DNA of 64,000 nucleotides. Source: Hydractinia symbiolongicarpus (taxonomy: Eukaryota; Cnidaria; Hydrozoa; Anthoathecata; Hydractiniidae). Shown piece by piece: positions 12,312-24,849 of this stretch. The notes beneath the pieces were generated by a model, which was not told the DNA's origin, did not search any database, and saw nothing but the letters and a program-made list of their open reading frames with translations. Location: positions 27,775,650 through 27,839,649 of the forward strand of contig NC_079887.1 in assembly GCF_029227915.1 (NCBI RefSeq), given 5' to 3'. The first letter of the stretch is position 1. Each line of letters opens with the position of its first letter. Position numbers and translations under genes: made by a program.

Positions 12312-13314
12312 ATGAGACTTGTAGTTTTTAAAAATGTTTTCATTTTTGATGACACGCTGAATAAAAGAAGTTTAATCGCCGGCAAACGAAAACCCGCGAT
12401 TTCCCGTAAATCCCGGACTCGGCCCGTATAGTTAAAAGTATACAAGGAAAGTACCCAGTGAGTAAACTCATTTCCCGAACGAATTTTTAAATTATTTTTT
12501 CACCACTAAAACATATGAGACTTGTAGTTTTCAAAAATGTTTTCATTTTTGATGAGACGCTGAATAAAAGAAGTTTAATCGCCGGCAAACGAAAACCTGC
12601 GATTTCCCGTAAATCCCGGACTCGGCACGTATAGTCAAAAGTATACAAAGAAAGTACCCGGGGTGTAAACTCATTTCCCGAACGATTTTTTAAATTATTT
12701 TTTCACCACTAAAACGCATGAGACTTGTAGTTTTCAAAAATGTTTTCATTTTTGATGAGACGCTGAATAAAAGAAGTTTAATCGCCGGCAAACGAAAATC
12801 TGCGATTTCCCGTAAATCCCGGACTCGGCCCGTATAGTCAAAAGTATACAAAGAGAGTACCCAGGGTGTAAACTCATTTCCCTAACGAATTTTTAAATTA
12901 TTTTTTCACCACTAAAACGCATGAGACTTGTAGTTTTCAGAAATGTTTTCATTTTTGATGAGACGCTTAATGAAAGAGGTTTAATCGCCGGAAAACGAAA
13001 ACCCGCGATTTCCCGTAAATCCCGTATCGTCGAATGTATACAAAGAAAGTACCCTGTGAGTAAACTCATTTACAGAACGATTTTTTAAATTATTTTTTCA
13101 CCACTAAAACGCATAAGACTTGTAGTTTTTAAAAATGTTTTCATTTTTGATGAGACGCTGAATAAAAGAAGTTTAATCGCCGGCAAACGAAAACCCCCGA
13201 TTTCCCGTAAATCCCGGCTTGGCCCGTATAGTGAAAAGTATACAAAGAAAGTACCCAGGGAGTAAACTCATTTCCCGAACGATTTTTTAAATTATTTTTT
13301 CACCACTAAAACGC
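10499..13314. repeat. 7-mer tandem duplication (2 x 1,408 bp)
   Basis: Monomers 10499, 10702, 10904, 11107, 11310, 11513 and 11705 are repeated in order at 11907, 12110, 12312, 12515, 12718, 12921 and 13113, an offset of 1,408 bp. Shared rare marks include the 1-bp-short TGTTTCATTTTT, GTCTACAAAG, ACATATGAG, AAAATCTGCG, the 11-bp deletion and GTATAGTGAAAAG. Sharing of single-copy marks makes this one of the younger events in the left third. Confidence 0.93.
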
Positions 13315-14328
13315 ATGAGACTTGTAGTTTTCAAAAATGTTTTCATTTTTAATGAGACGTTGAATAAAAGAAGTTTAATCGCCGGCAAACAAAAACCCGC
13401 GATTTCCCGTAAATCAAGGGCTTGGCCCGTATAGTCAAAAGTATACAAAGAAAGTACCCAGGGAGTAAACTCATTTCCCGAACGATTTTTTAATTTACTT
13501 TTTCACCACTAAAACGCATGAGACTTGTAGTTTTTAAAAATGTTTTCGTTTTTGATGAGACGCTGGATAAAAGAAGTTTAATCGCCGACAAACGAAAACC
13601 TGCGATTTCCCGTAAATCCTGGACTCGGCCCGTATAGTCAAAAGTATACAAAGAAAGTACCCAGGGAGTAAACTCATTTCTCAAACGATTTTTTAAATTA
13701 TTATTTCACCACTAAAACGCATGAGACTTGTAGTTCTCAAGAATGTTTTCATTTTTGATGAGACGCTGAATAAAAGCAGTTTAATCGCCGGCAAACAAAA
13801 ACCCGCGATTTCCCGTAAATCCCGGGCTTGGCCCGTATAGTCAAAAGTATACAAAGAAAGTACCCAGGGAGTAAACTCATTTCCCGAACGATTTTTTAAT
13901 TTACTTTTTCACCACTAAAACGCATGAGACTTGTAGTTTTTAAAAATGTTTTCATTTTTGATGAGACGCTGAATAAAAGAAGTTTAATCGCCGGCAAACG
14001 AAAATACGCGGTTTCCCGTAAATCCCGGGCTTGGCCCGTATAGTCAAAAGTATACAAAGAAAGTACCCAGGGAGTAAACTCATTCCCCGAACGATTTTTT
14101 AAATTAATTTTTCACCACTAAAACGCATGAGACTTGTAGTTTTTATAAATGTTTTCATTTTTGATGAGACGCTGAATAAATGAAGTTTAATCGCCGGCAA
14201 ACGAAAACCTGCGATTTCCCGTAAATCCTGGACTCGGTCCGTATAGTCAAAAGTATACAAAGAAAGTACCCAGGGAGTAAACTCATTTCAGGAACGATTT
14301 TTTATATTATTTTTTTACCACTAAACGC
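12718..14328. repeat. Distant copy of the left-edge block
   Basis: Monomers 12718, 12921, 13113, 13315, 13518, 13721, 13924 and 14127 carry the marks of 211, 414, 606, 808, 1012, 1215, 1418 and 1621 in the same order, at a constant offset of 12,506-12,507 bp. Marks include CTTAATGAAAG with the 11-bp deletion, CCCCCGATT, ATCAAGGG, GCTGGATAAAAG, AAGCAG, AAAATACGCG and TTTTTATAAATG. The block ends where the first type B monomer begins. Confidence 0.9.
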
Positions 14329-14530
14329 ATGAGACTTGTAGTTTTCAAAAATATTTTCATATTTGATGGGACGCTGAATAAAAGAAGTTTAATCGCCGGC
14401 AAACGAAAATCCGCGATTTCCCGTAAATCCCGGACTCGGCCCGTATAGTCAAAAGTATACAAGAAAGTACCCAGGGAGTAAACTCATTTCCCGAACGATT
14501 TTTTAAATTATTTTTTCACCACTTAAACGC
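14329..14530. repeat. First type B monomer (202 bp)
   Basis: The first copy of the B type in the window. It differs from type A by one A fewer at the phase point (ACTAAACG), TTTTTATATTATTTTTTTACC just upstream, AAAATATTTTCATATTTGATGGG in place of the A dyad region, AAAATCCGCG in the core, and TACAAGAAAG with one base fewer. I saw none before this position; after it B copies recur to the right end (for example 16150, 16757, 17364, 17769, 20802, 28494, 44473, 49.5 kb, 58434, 59648, 62.9 kb). It carries the palindrome AAAATATTTT. Confidence 0.93.
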
Positions 14531-15248
14531 ATGAGACTTGTAGTTTTCAAAAATGTTTTCATTTTTGATGAGACGCTGAATAAAAGAAGTTTAATCGCCG
14601 GCAAACGAAAACCTGCGATTTCCCGTAAATCCTGGACTCGGCCCGTATAGTCAAAAGTATACAAAGAAAGTACCCAGGGAGTAAACTCATTTCCCAAACG
14701 ATTTTTTAAATTATTATTTCACCACTAAAACGCATGAGAGTTGTAGTTTTCAAGAATGTTTTCATTTTTGATGAGACGCTGAACAAAAGCAGTTTAATCG
14801 CCGGCAAACGAAAACCCGTGATTTCCGTAAATCCCGGGCTTGGCACGTATAGTCGAATGTATACAAAGAAAGTACCCTGTGAGTTAACTCATTTCCAGAA
14901 CGATTTTTTAAATTATTTTTTCACCACTAAAACGCCTAAGACTTGTAGTTTTTAAAAATGTTTTCATTTTGGATGAGACGCTGAATAAAAGAAGTTTAAT
15001 CGCCGGCAAACGAAAACCCGCGATTTCCCGTAAATCCCGGCTTGGCCCGTATAGTCAAAAGTATACAAAGAAAGTACCCAGGGAGTAAACTCATTTCCCG
15101 AACGATTCTTTAAATTACTTTTTTACCACTAAAACGCATGAGACTTGTAGTTTTCAAAAATGTTTTCATTTTTGATGAGACGCTTAATGAAAGAAGTTTA
15201 ATCGCCGGAAAACGAAAACCCGCGATTACCCGTAAATCCTGGGCTTGG

Positions 15249-15262
15249 CCCGTATAGTCGAA
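15249..15262. other. CENP-B-box-like motif, one base short
   Basis: CCCGTATAGTCGAA fits CCCG-N2-T-N3-CGAA. The CENP-B box essential bases in this orientation are CCCG-N2-T-N4-CGAA, so the spacing here is one base short. It occurs in copies with GGCCCGTATAGTCGAATG (for example those with CTTAATGAAAG or GGGGCTTGG) and, as CCCGTATCGTCGAA, in the 11-bp deletion copies (514-527). Most other copies read GTCAAA and lack it. Chance resemblance is quite possible. Confidence 0.3.
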
Positions 15263-15744
15263 TGTATACAAAGAAAGTACCCTGTGAGTAAACTCATTTC
15301 CAGAACGATTTTTTAAATTATTTTTTCACCACTAAAACGCATCACACTTGTAGTTTTTAAAAATGTTTTCATTTTTGATGAGACGCTGAATAAAAGAAGT
15401 TTAATCGCCGGCAAACGAAAACCTGCGATTACCCTAAATCCCGGGCTTGGCACGTATAGTCGAATGTATACAAAGAAAGTACCCTGTGAGTAAACTCATT
15501 TCCAGAACGATTTTTTAAATTATTTTTTCACCACTAAAACGCATAAGACTTGTAGTTTTTAAAAATGTTTTCATTTTTGATGAGACGCTGAATAAAAGAA
15601 GTTTAATCGCCGGCAAACTAAAACCCGCGATTTCCCGTAAATCCCGGCTTGGCCCGTATAGTCAAAAGTATACAAAGAAAGTACCCAGGGAGTAAACTCA
15701 TTTCCCGAACGATTTTTTAAATTACTTTTTCACCACTAAAACGC

Positions 15745-18700
15745 ATGAGACTTGTAGTTTTCAAAAATGTTTTCATTTTTGATGAGACCCTGAATAAAAG
15801 AAGTTTAATCGCCGGCAAACGGAAACCCGCGATTTTCCGTAAATCCCGGACCTGGCCCGTATAGTCAAAAGTATAAAAAGAAAGTACCCAGGGAGTAAAC
15901 TCATTTCCCGAACGATTTTTTAAATTACTTTTTCACCACTAAAACGCATAAGACTTGTAGTTTTTAAAAATGTTTTCATTTTTGATGAGACGCTGAATAA
16001 AAGAAGTTTAATCGCCGCCAAACGAAAGCCCGCGATGTCCCGTAAATCCCAGGCTTGGCCCGTATAGTCAAAAGTATACAAAGAAAGTACCCAGGGAGTA
16101 AACTCATTTCCCGAACGATTTTTTATAATATTTTTTTACCACTAAACGCATGAGACATGTAGTTTTCCAAAATATTTTCATATTTGATGGGACGCTGAAT
16201 AAAAGAAGTTTAATCGCCGGCAAACGAAAATCCGCGATTTCCCGTAAATCCCGGACTCGGCCCGTATAGTCAAAAGTATACAAGAAAGTACCCAGGGAGT
16301 AAACTCATTTCCCGAACGATTTTTTAAATTATTTTTTCACCACTAAAACGCATGAGACTTGTAGTTTTCAAAAATGTTTTCATTTTTGATGAGACGCTGA
16401 ATAAAAGAAGTTTAATCGCCGGCAAACGAAAACCCGCGATTTCCCGTAAATCCCGGGCTTGGCCCGTATAGTCAAAAGTATACAAAGAAAGTACCCAGGG
16501 AATAAACTCATTTCCCGAACGATTTTTTAAATTATTTTTTCACCACTAAAACGCATAAGACTTGTAGTTTTTAGAAATGTTTTCATTTTTGATGAGACGC
16601 TGAATAAAAGAAGTTTAATCGCCGGCAAACGAAAACCCGCGATGTCCCGTAAATCCCAGGCTTGGCCCGTATAGTCAAAAGTATACAAAGAAAGTACCCA
16701 TGGAGTAAACTCATTTCCCGAACGATTTTTTATAATATTTTTTTACCACTAAACGCATGAGACATGTAGTTTTCCAAAATATTTTCATATTTGATGGGAC
16801 GCTGAATAAAAGAAGTTTAATCGCCGGCAAACGAAAATCCGCGATTTCCCGTAAATCCCGGACTCGGCCCGTATAGTCAAAAGTATACAAGAAAGTACCC
16901 AGGGAGTAAACTCATTTCCCGAACGATTTTTTAAATTATTTTTTCACCACTAAAACGCATGAGACTTGTAGTTTTCAAAAATGTTTTCATTTTTGATGAG
17001 ACGCTGAATAAAAGAAGTTTAATCGCCGGCAAACGAAAACCCGCGATTTCCCGTAAATCCCGGGCTTGGCCCGTATAGTCAAAAGTATACAAAGAAAGTA
17101 CCCAGGGAATAAACTCATTTCCCGAACGATTTTTTAAATTATTTTTTCACCACTAAAACGCATAAGACTTGTAGTTTTTAAAAATGTTTTCATTTTTGAT
17201 GAGACGCTGAATAAAAGAAGTTTAATCGCCGGCAAACGAAAACCCGCGATTTCCCGTAAATCCCGGGCTTGGCCCGTATAGTCAGAAGTATGCAAAGAAA
17301 GTACCCAGGGAGTAAACTCGTTTCCCGAACGATTTTTTATATTATTTTTTTACCACTAAACGCATGAGATTTGTAGTTTTCAAAAATATTTTCATATTTG
17401 ATGGGACGCTGAATAAAAGAAGTTTAATCGCCGGCAAACGAAAATCCGCGATTTCCCGTAAATCCCGGACTCGGCCCGTATAGTCAAAAGTATACAAGAA
17501 AGTACCCAGGGAGTAAACTCATTTCCCGAACGATTTTTTAAATTATTTTTTTCACCACTAAAACGCATAAGACTTGTAGTTTTTAAAAATGTTTTCATTT
17601 TTGATGAGACGCTGAATAAAAGAAGTTTAATCGCCGGCAAACGAAAACCCGCGATTTCCCGTAAATCCCGGGCTTGGCCCGTATAGTCAAAAGTATACAA
17701 AGAAAGTACCCAGGGAGTAAACTCATTTCCGGAACGATTTTTTATATTATTTTTTTACCACTAAACGCATGAGACTTGTAGTTTTCAAAAATATTTTCAT
17801 ATTTGATGGGACGCTGAATAAAAGAAGTTTAATCGCCGGCAAACGAAAATCCGCGATTTCCCGTAAATCCCGGACTCGGCCCGTATAGTCAAAAGTATAC
17901 AAGAAAATACCTAGGGAGTAAACTCATTTCCCGAACGATTTTTTAAATTATTTTTTCACCACTAAAACGCATGAGACTTGTAGTTTTCAAAAATGTTTTC
18001 ATTTTTGATGAGACGCTGAATAAAAGAAGTTTAATCGCCGGCAAACGAAAACCTGCGATTTCCCGTAAATCCTGAACTCGGCCCGTATAGTCAAAAGTAT
18101 ACAAAGAAAGTACCCAGGGAGTAAACTCATTTCCCAAACGATTTTTTAAATTATTATTTCACCACTAAAACGCATGAGACTTGTAGTTTTCAAGAATGTT
18201 TTCATTTTTGATGAGACGCTGAATAAAAGCAGTTTAATCGCCGGCAAACGAAAACCCGTGATTTCCCGTAAATCCCGGGCTTGGCACGTATAGTCGAATG
18301 TATACAAAGAAAGTACCCTGTGAGTTAACTCATTTCCAGAACGATTTTTTAAATTATTTTTTCACCACTAAAACGCCTAAGACTTGTAGTTTTTAAAAAT
18401 GTTTTCATTTTTGATGAGACGCTGAATAAAAGAAGTTTAATCGCCAGCAAACGAAAACACGCGATTTCCCGTAAATCCCGGCTTGGCCCGTATAGTCAAA
18501 AGTATACAAAGAAAGTACCCAGGGAGTAAACTCATTTCCCGAACGATTCTTTAAATTACTTTTTTACCACTAAAACGCATGAGACTTGTAGTTTTCAAAA
18601 ATGTTTTCATTTTTGATGAGACGCTTAATGAAAGACGTTTAATCGCCGGAAAACGAAAACCCGCGATTTCCCGTAAATCCCGGGCTTGGCCCGTATAGTC

Positions 18701-20396
18701 GAATGTATACAAAGAAAGTACCCTGTGAGTAAACTCATTTCCAGAACGATTTTTTAAATTATTTTTTCACCACTAAAACGCATCACACTTGTAGTTTTTA
18801 AAAATGTTTTCATTTTTGATGAGACGCTGAATAAAAGAAGTTTAATCGCCGGCAAACGAAAACCTGCGATTACCCTAAATCCCGGGCTTGGCACGTATAG
18901 TCGAATGTATACAAAGAAAGTACCCTGTGAGTAAACTCATTTCCAGAACGATTTTTTAAATTATTTTTTCACCACTAAAACGCATAAGACTTGTAGTTTT
19001 TAAAAATGTTTTCATTTTTGATGAGACGCTGAATAAAAGAAGTTTAATCGCCGGCAAACGAAAACCCGCGATTTCCCGTAAATCCCGGCTTGGCCCGTAT
19101 AGTCAAAAGTATACAAAGAAAGTACCCAGGGAGTAAACTCATTTCCCGAACGATTTTTTAAATTACTTTTTCACCACTAAAACGCATGAGACTTGTAGTT
19201 TTCAAAAATGTTTTCATTTTTGATGAGACCCTGAATAAAAGAAGTTTAATCGCCGGCAAACGGAAATCCGCGATTTCCCGTAAATCCCGGACTCGGCCCG
19301 TATAGTCAAAAGTACACAAGAAAGTACCCAGGGAGTAAACTCACTTCCCGAACGATTTTTTAAATTATTTTTTCACCACTAAAACGCATGAGACTTGTAG
19401 TTTTCAAAAATGTTTTCATTTTTGATGAGACGCTGTATAAAAGAAGTTTAATCGCCGGCAAACAAAAACCCGCGATTTCCCGTAAATCCCGGGCTTGGCC
19501 CGTATAGTCAAAAGTATACAAAGAAAGTACCCAGGGAATAAACTCATTTCCCGAACGATTTTTTAAATTATTTTTTCACCACTAAAACGCATAAGACTTG
19601 TAGTTTTCAAAAATGTTTTCATTTTTGATGAGACGCTTAATGAAAGAGGTTTAATCGCCGGAAAACGAAACCCGCGATTTCCCGTAAATCCCGGGCTTGG
19701 CCCGTATAGTCGAATGTATACAAAGAAAGTACCCTGTGAGTAAACTCATTTCCAGAACGATTTTTAAATTATTTTTTCACAACTAAAACGCATCACACTT
19801 GTAGTTTTTAAAAATGTTTTCATTTTTGATGAGACGCTGAATAAAAGAAGTTTAATCGCCGGCAAACGAAAACCTGCGATTACCCTAAATCCCGGGCTTG
19901 GCACGTATAGTCGAATGTATACAAAGAAAGTATCCTGTGAGTAAACTCATTTCCAGAACGATTTTTTAAATTATTTTTTCACCACTAAAACGCATAAGAC
20001 TTGTAGTTTTTAAAAATGTTTTCATTTTTGATGAGACGCTGAATAAAAGAAGTTTAATCGCCGGCAAACGCAAACCCGCGATTTCCCGTAAATCCCGGCT
20101 TGGCCCGTATAGTCAAAAGTATACAAAGAAAGTACCCAGGGAGTAAACTCATTTCCCGAACGATTTTTTAAATTACTTTTTCACCACTAAAACGCATAAG
20201 ACTTGTAGTTTTTAAAAATGTTTTCATTTTTGATGAGACCCAGAATAAAAGAAGTTTAATCGCCGGCAAACGAAAGCCCGCGATGTCCCGTAAATCCTGG
20301 ACTCGGCCCGTATAGTCAAAAGTATACAAAGAAAGTACCCAGGGAGTAAACTCATTTCCCAAACGATTTTTTAAATTATTTTTTCACCATAAACGC
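15745..20396. repeat. 23-mer HOR, copy 1 (4,652 bp)
   Basis: Twenty-three monomers start at 15745, 15948, 16150, 16352, 16555, 16757, 16959, 17162, 17364, 17567, 17769, 17971, 18174, 18377, 18579, 18782, 18984, 19186, 19388, 19591, 19792, 19994 and 20196. Type B copies are at 16150, 16757, 17364 and 17769. Marks include CGATTTTCCGTAAATC (15831), GACATGTAG (16150, 16757), GAGATTTGTAG (17364), GCCTAAG (18377) and GCATCACAC (18782, 19792). Every mark recurs 4,652-4,654 bp later. The trimers 16150-16756 and 16757-17363 are themselves a tandem 607-bp duplication. Confidence 0.93.
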
Positions 20397-23300
20397 ATGA
20401 GACTTGTAGTTTTCAAAAATGTTTTCATTTTTGATGAGACCCTGAATAAAAGAAGTTTAATCGCCGGCAAACGGAAACCCGCGATTTTCCGTAAATCCCG
20501 GACCTGGCCCGTATAGTCAAAAGTATACAAAGAAAGTACCCAGGGAGTAAACTCATTTCCCGAACGATTTTTTAAATTACTTTTTCACCACTAAAACGCA
20601 TAAGACTTGTAGTTTTTAAAAATGTTTTCATTTTTGATGAGACGCTGAATAAAAGAAGTTTAATCGCCGCCAAACGAAAGCCCGCGATGTCCCGTAAATC
20701 CCAGGCTTGGCCCGTATAGTCAAAAGTATACAAAGAAAGTACCCAGGGAGTAAACTCATTTCCCGAACGATTTTTTATAATATTTTTTTACCACTAAACG
20801 CATGAGACATGTAGTTTTCCAAAATATTTTCATATTTGATGGGACGCTGAATAAAAGAAGTTTAATCGCCGGCAAACGAAAATCCGCGATTTCCCGTAAA
20901 TCCCGGACTCGGCCCGTATAGTCAAAAGTATACAAGAAAGTACCCAGGGAGTAAACTCATTTCCCGAACGATTTTTTAAATTATTTTTTCACCACTAAAA
21001 CGCATGAGACTTGTAGTTTTCAAAAATGTTTTCATTTTTGATGAGACGCTGAATAAAAGAAGTTTAATCGCCGGCAAACGAAAACCCGCGATTTCCCGTA
21101 AATCCCGGGCTTGGCCCGTATAGTCAAAAGTATACAAAGAAAGTACCCAGGGAATAAACTCATTTCCCGAACGATTTTTTAAATTATTTTTTCACCACTA
21201 AAACGCATAAGACTTGTAGTTTTTAAAAATGTTTTCATTTTTGATGAGACGCTGAATAAAAGAAGTTTAATCGCCGGCAAACGAAAACCCGCGATGTCCC
21301 GTAAATCCCAGGCTTGGCCCGTATAGTCAAAAGTATACAAAGAAAGTACCCAGGGAGTAAACTCATTTCCCGAACGATTTTTTATAATATTTTTTTACCA
21401 CTAAACGCATGAGACATGTAGTTTTCCAAAATATTTTCATATTTGATGGGACGCTGAATAAAAGAAGTTTAATCGCCGGCAAACGAAAATCCGCGATTTC
21501 CCGTAAATCCCGGACTCGGCCCGTATAGTCAAAAGTATACAAGAAAGTACCCAGGGAGTAAACTCATTTCCCGAACGATTTTTTAAATTATTTTTTCACC
21601 ACTAAAACGCATGAGACTTGTAGTTTTCAAAAATGTTTTCATTTTTGATGAGACGCTGAATAAAAGAAGTTTAATCGCCGGCAAACGAAAACCCGCGATT
21701 TCCCGTAAATCCCGGGCTTGGCCCGTATAGTCAAAAGTATACAAAGAAAGTACCCAGGGAATAAACTCATTTCCCGAACGATTTTTTAAATTATTTTTTC
21801 ACCACTAAAACGCATAAGACTTGTAGTTTTTAAAAATGTTTTCATTTTTGATGAGACGCTGAATAAAAGAAGTTTAATCGCCGGCAAACGAAAACCCGCG
21901 ATTTCCCGTAAATCCCGGGCTTGGCCCGTATAGTCAGAAGTATGCAAAGAAAGTACCCAGGGAGTAAACTCGTTTCCCGAACGATTTTTTATATTATTTT
22001 TTTACCACTAAACGCATGAGATTTGTAGTTTTCAAAAATATTTTCATATTTGATGGGACGCTGAATAAAAGAAGTTTAATCGCCGGCAAACGAAAATCCG
22101 CGATTTCCCGTAAATCCCGGACTCGGCCCGTATAGTCAAAAGTATACAAGAAAGTACCCAGGGAGTAAACTCATTTCCCGAACGATTTTTTAAATTATTT
22201 TTTTCACCACTAAAACGCATAAGACTTGTAGTTTTTAAAAATGTTTTCATTTTTGATGAGACGCTGAATAAAAGAAGTTTAATCGCCGGCAAACGAAAAC
22301 CCGCGATTTCCCGTAAATCCCGGGCTTGGCCCGTATAGTCAAAAGTATACAAAGAAAGTACCCAGGGAGTAAACTCATTTCCGGAACGATTTTTTATATT
22401 ATTTTTTTACCACTAAACGCATGAGACTTGTAGTTTTCAAAAATATTTTCATATTTGATGGGACGCTGAATAAAAGAAGTTTAATCGCCGGCAAACGAAA
22501 ATCCGCGATTTCCCGTAAATCCCGGACTCGGCCCGTATAGCCAAAAGTATACAAGAAAATACCTAGGGAGTAAACTCATTTCCCGAACGATTTTTTAAAT
22601 TATTTTTTCACCACTAAAACGCATGAGACTTGTAGTTTTCAAAAATGTTTTCATTTTTGATGAGACGCTGAATAAAAGAAGTTTAATCGCCGGCAAACGA
22701 AAACCTGCGATTTCCCGTAAATCCTGAACTCGGCCCGTATAGTCAAAAGTATACAAAGAAAGTACCCAGGGAGTAAACTCATTTCCCAAACGATTTTTTA
22801 AATTAATATTTCACCACTAAAACGCATGAGACTTGTAGTTTTCAAGAATGTTTTCATTTTTGATGAGACGCTGAATAAAAGCAGTTTAATCGCCGGCAAA
22901 CGAAAACCCGTGATTTCCCGTAAATCCCGGGCTTGGCACGTATAGTCGAATGTATACAAAGAAAGTACCCTGTGAGTTAACTCATTTCCAGAACGATTTT
23001 TTAAATTATTTTTTCACCACTAAAACGCCTAAGACTTGTAGTTTTTAAAAATGTTTTCATTTTTGATGAGACGCTGAATAAAAGAAGTTTAATCGCCGGC
23101 AAACGAAAACCCGCGATTTCCCGTAAATCCCGGCTTGGCCCGTATAGTCAAAAGTATACAAAGAAAGTACCCAGGGAGTAAACTCATTTCCCGAACGATT
23201 CTTTAAATTACTTTTTTACCACTAAAACGCATGAGACTTGTAGTTTTCAAAAATGTTTTCATTTTTGATGAGACGCTTAATGAAAGAGGTTTAATCGCCG

Positions 23301-24849
23301 GAAAACGAAAACCCGCGATTTCCCGTAAATCCCGGGCTTGGCCCGTATAGTCGAATGTATACAAAGAAAGTACCCTGTGAGTAAACTCATTTCCAGAACG
23401 ATTTTTTAAATTATTTTTTCACCACTAAAACGCATCACACTTGTAGTTTTTAAAAATGTTTTCATTTTTGATGAGACGCTGAATAAAAGAAGTTTAATCG
23501 CCGGCAAACGAAAACCTGCGATTACCCTAAATCCCGGGCTTGGCACGTATAGTCGAATGTATACAAAGAAAGTACCCTGTGAGTAAACTCATTTCCAGAA
23601 CGATTTTTTAAATTATTTTTTCACCACTAAAACGCATAAGACTTGTAGTTTTTAAAAATGTTTTCATTTTTGATGAGACGCTGAATAAAAGAAGTTTAAT
23701 CGCCGGCAAACGAAAACCCGCGATTTCCCGTAAATCCCGGCTTGGCCCGTATAGTCAAAAGTATGCAAAGAAAGTACCCAGGGAGTAAACTCATTTCCCG
23801 AACGATTTTTTAAATTACTTTTTCACCACTAAAACGCATGAGACTTGTAGTTTTCAAAAATGTTTTCATTTTTGATGAGACCCTGAATAAAAGAAGTTTA
23901 ATCGCCGGCAAACGGAAATCCGCGATTTCCCGTAAATCCCGGACTCGGCCCGTATAGTCAAAAGTACACAAGAAAGTACCCAGGGAGTAAACTCACTTCC
24001 CGAACGATTTTTTAAATTATTTTTTCACCACTAAAACGCATGAGACTTGTAGTTTTCAAAAATGTTTTCATTTTTGATGAGACGCTGAATAAAAGAAGTT
24101 TAATCGCCGGCAAACAAAAACCCGCGATTTCCCGTAAATCCCGGGCTTGGCCCGTATAGTCAAAAGTATACAAAGAAAGTACCCAGGGAATAAACTCATT
24201 TCCCGAACGATTTTTTAAATTATTTTTTCACCACTAAAACGCATAAGACTTGTAGTTTTCAAAAATGTTTTCATTTTTGATGAGACGCTTAATGAAAGAG
24301 GTTTAATCGCCGGAAAACGAAAACCCGCGATTTCCCGTAAATCCCGGGCTTGGCCCGTATAGTCGAATGTATACAAAGAAAGTACCCTGTGAGTAAACTC
24401 ATTTCCAGAACGATTTTTTAAATTATTTTTTCACCACTAAAACGCATCACACTTGTAGTTTTTAAAAATGTTTTCATTTTTGATGAGACGCTGAATAAAA
24501 GAAGTTTAATCGCCGGCAAACGAAAACCTGCGATTACCCTAAATCCCGGGCTTGGCACGTATAGTCGAATGTATACAAAGAAAGTATCCTGTGAGTAAAC
24601 TCATTTCCAGAACGATTTTTTAAATTATTTTTTCACCACTAAAACGCATAAGACTTGTAGTTTTTAAAAATGTTTTCATTTTTGATGAGACGCTGAATAA
24701 AAGAAGTTTAATCGCCGGCAAACGCAAACCCGCGATTTCCCGTAAATCCCGGCTTGGCCCGTATAGTCAAAAGTATACAAAGAAAGTACCCAGGGAGTAA
24801 ACTCATTTCCCGAACGATTTTTTAAATTACTTTTTCACCACTAAAACGC
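20397..24849. repeat. 23-mer HOR, copy 2 (4,453 bp, 22 monomers)
   Basis: The order of marks is the same as in 15745-20396: GATTTTCC (20483), GACATG B monomers (20802, 21409), GAGATTT B monomer (22016), GCATCACAC (23434, 24446). It lacks the equivalent of the 20196 monomer, so it is one monomer shorter. By eye only scattered substitutions separate the two copies, for example GTATAGCCAAAAG near 22540 and TTAATATTTC at 22803. Confidence 0.92.

Larger units (their letters stand above)
14329..15744. repeat. Seven-monomer partial copy of the 23-mer HOR
   Basis: Monomers 14329 (B), 14531, 14734, 14936 (GCCTAAG), 15138 (CTTAATGAAAG), 15341 (GCATCACAC, GATTACCCTAAATC) and 15543 match 17769-19185 at an offset of 3,440-3,441 bp. 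They also match parts of the following two units. This is the left end of the A/B mixed part of the array. Confidence 0.88.

Noticed and set aside
14329-14530. TATA-like promoter in TTTTTATATTATTTTTTT of type B monomers
   Set aside because: It is an AT-rich satellite segment with no downstream gene. The resemblance is expected from base composition, so no promoter is claimed.
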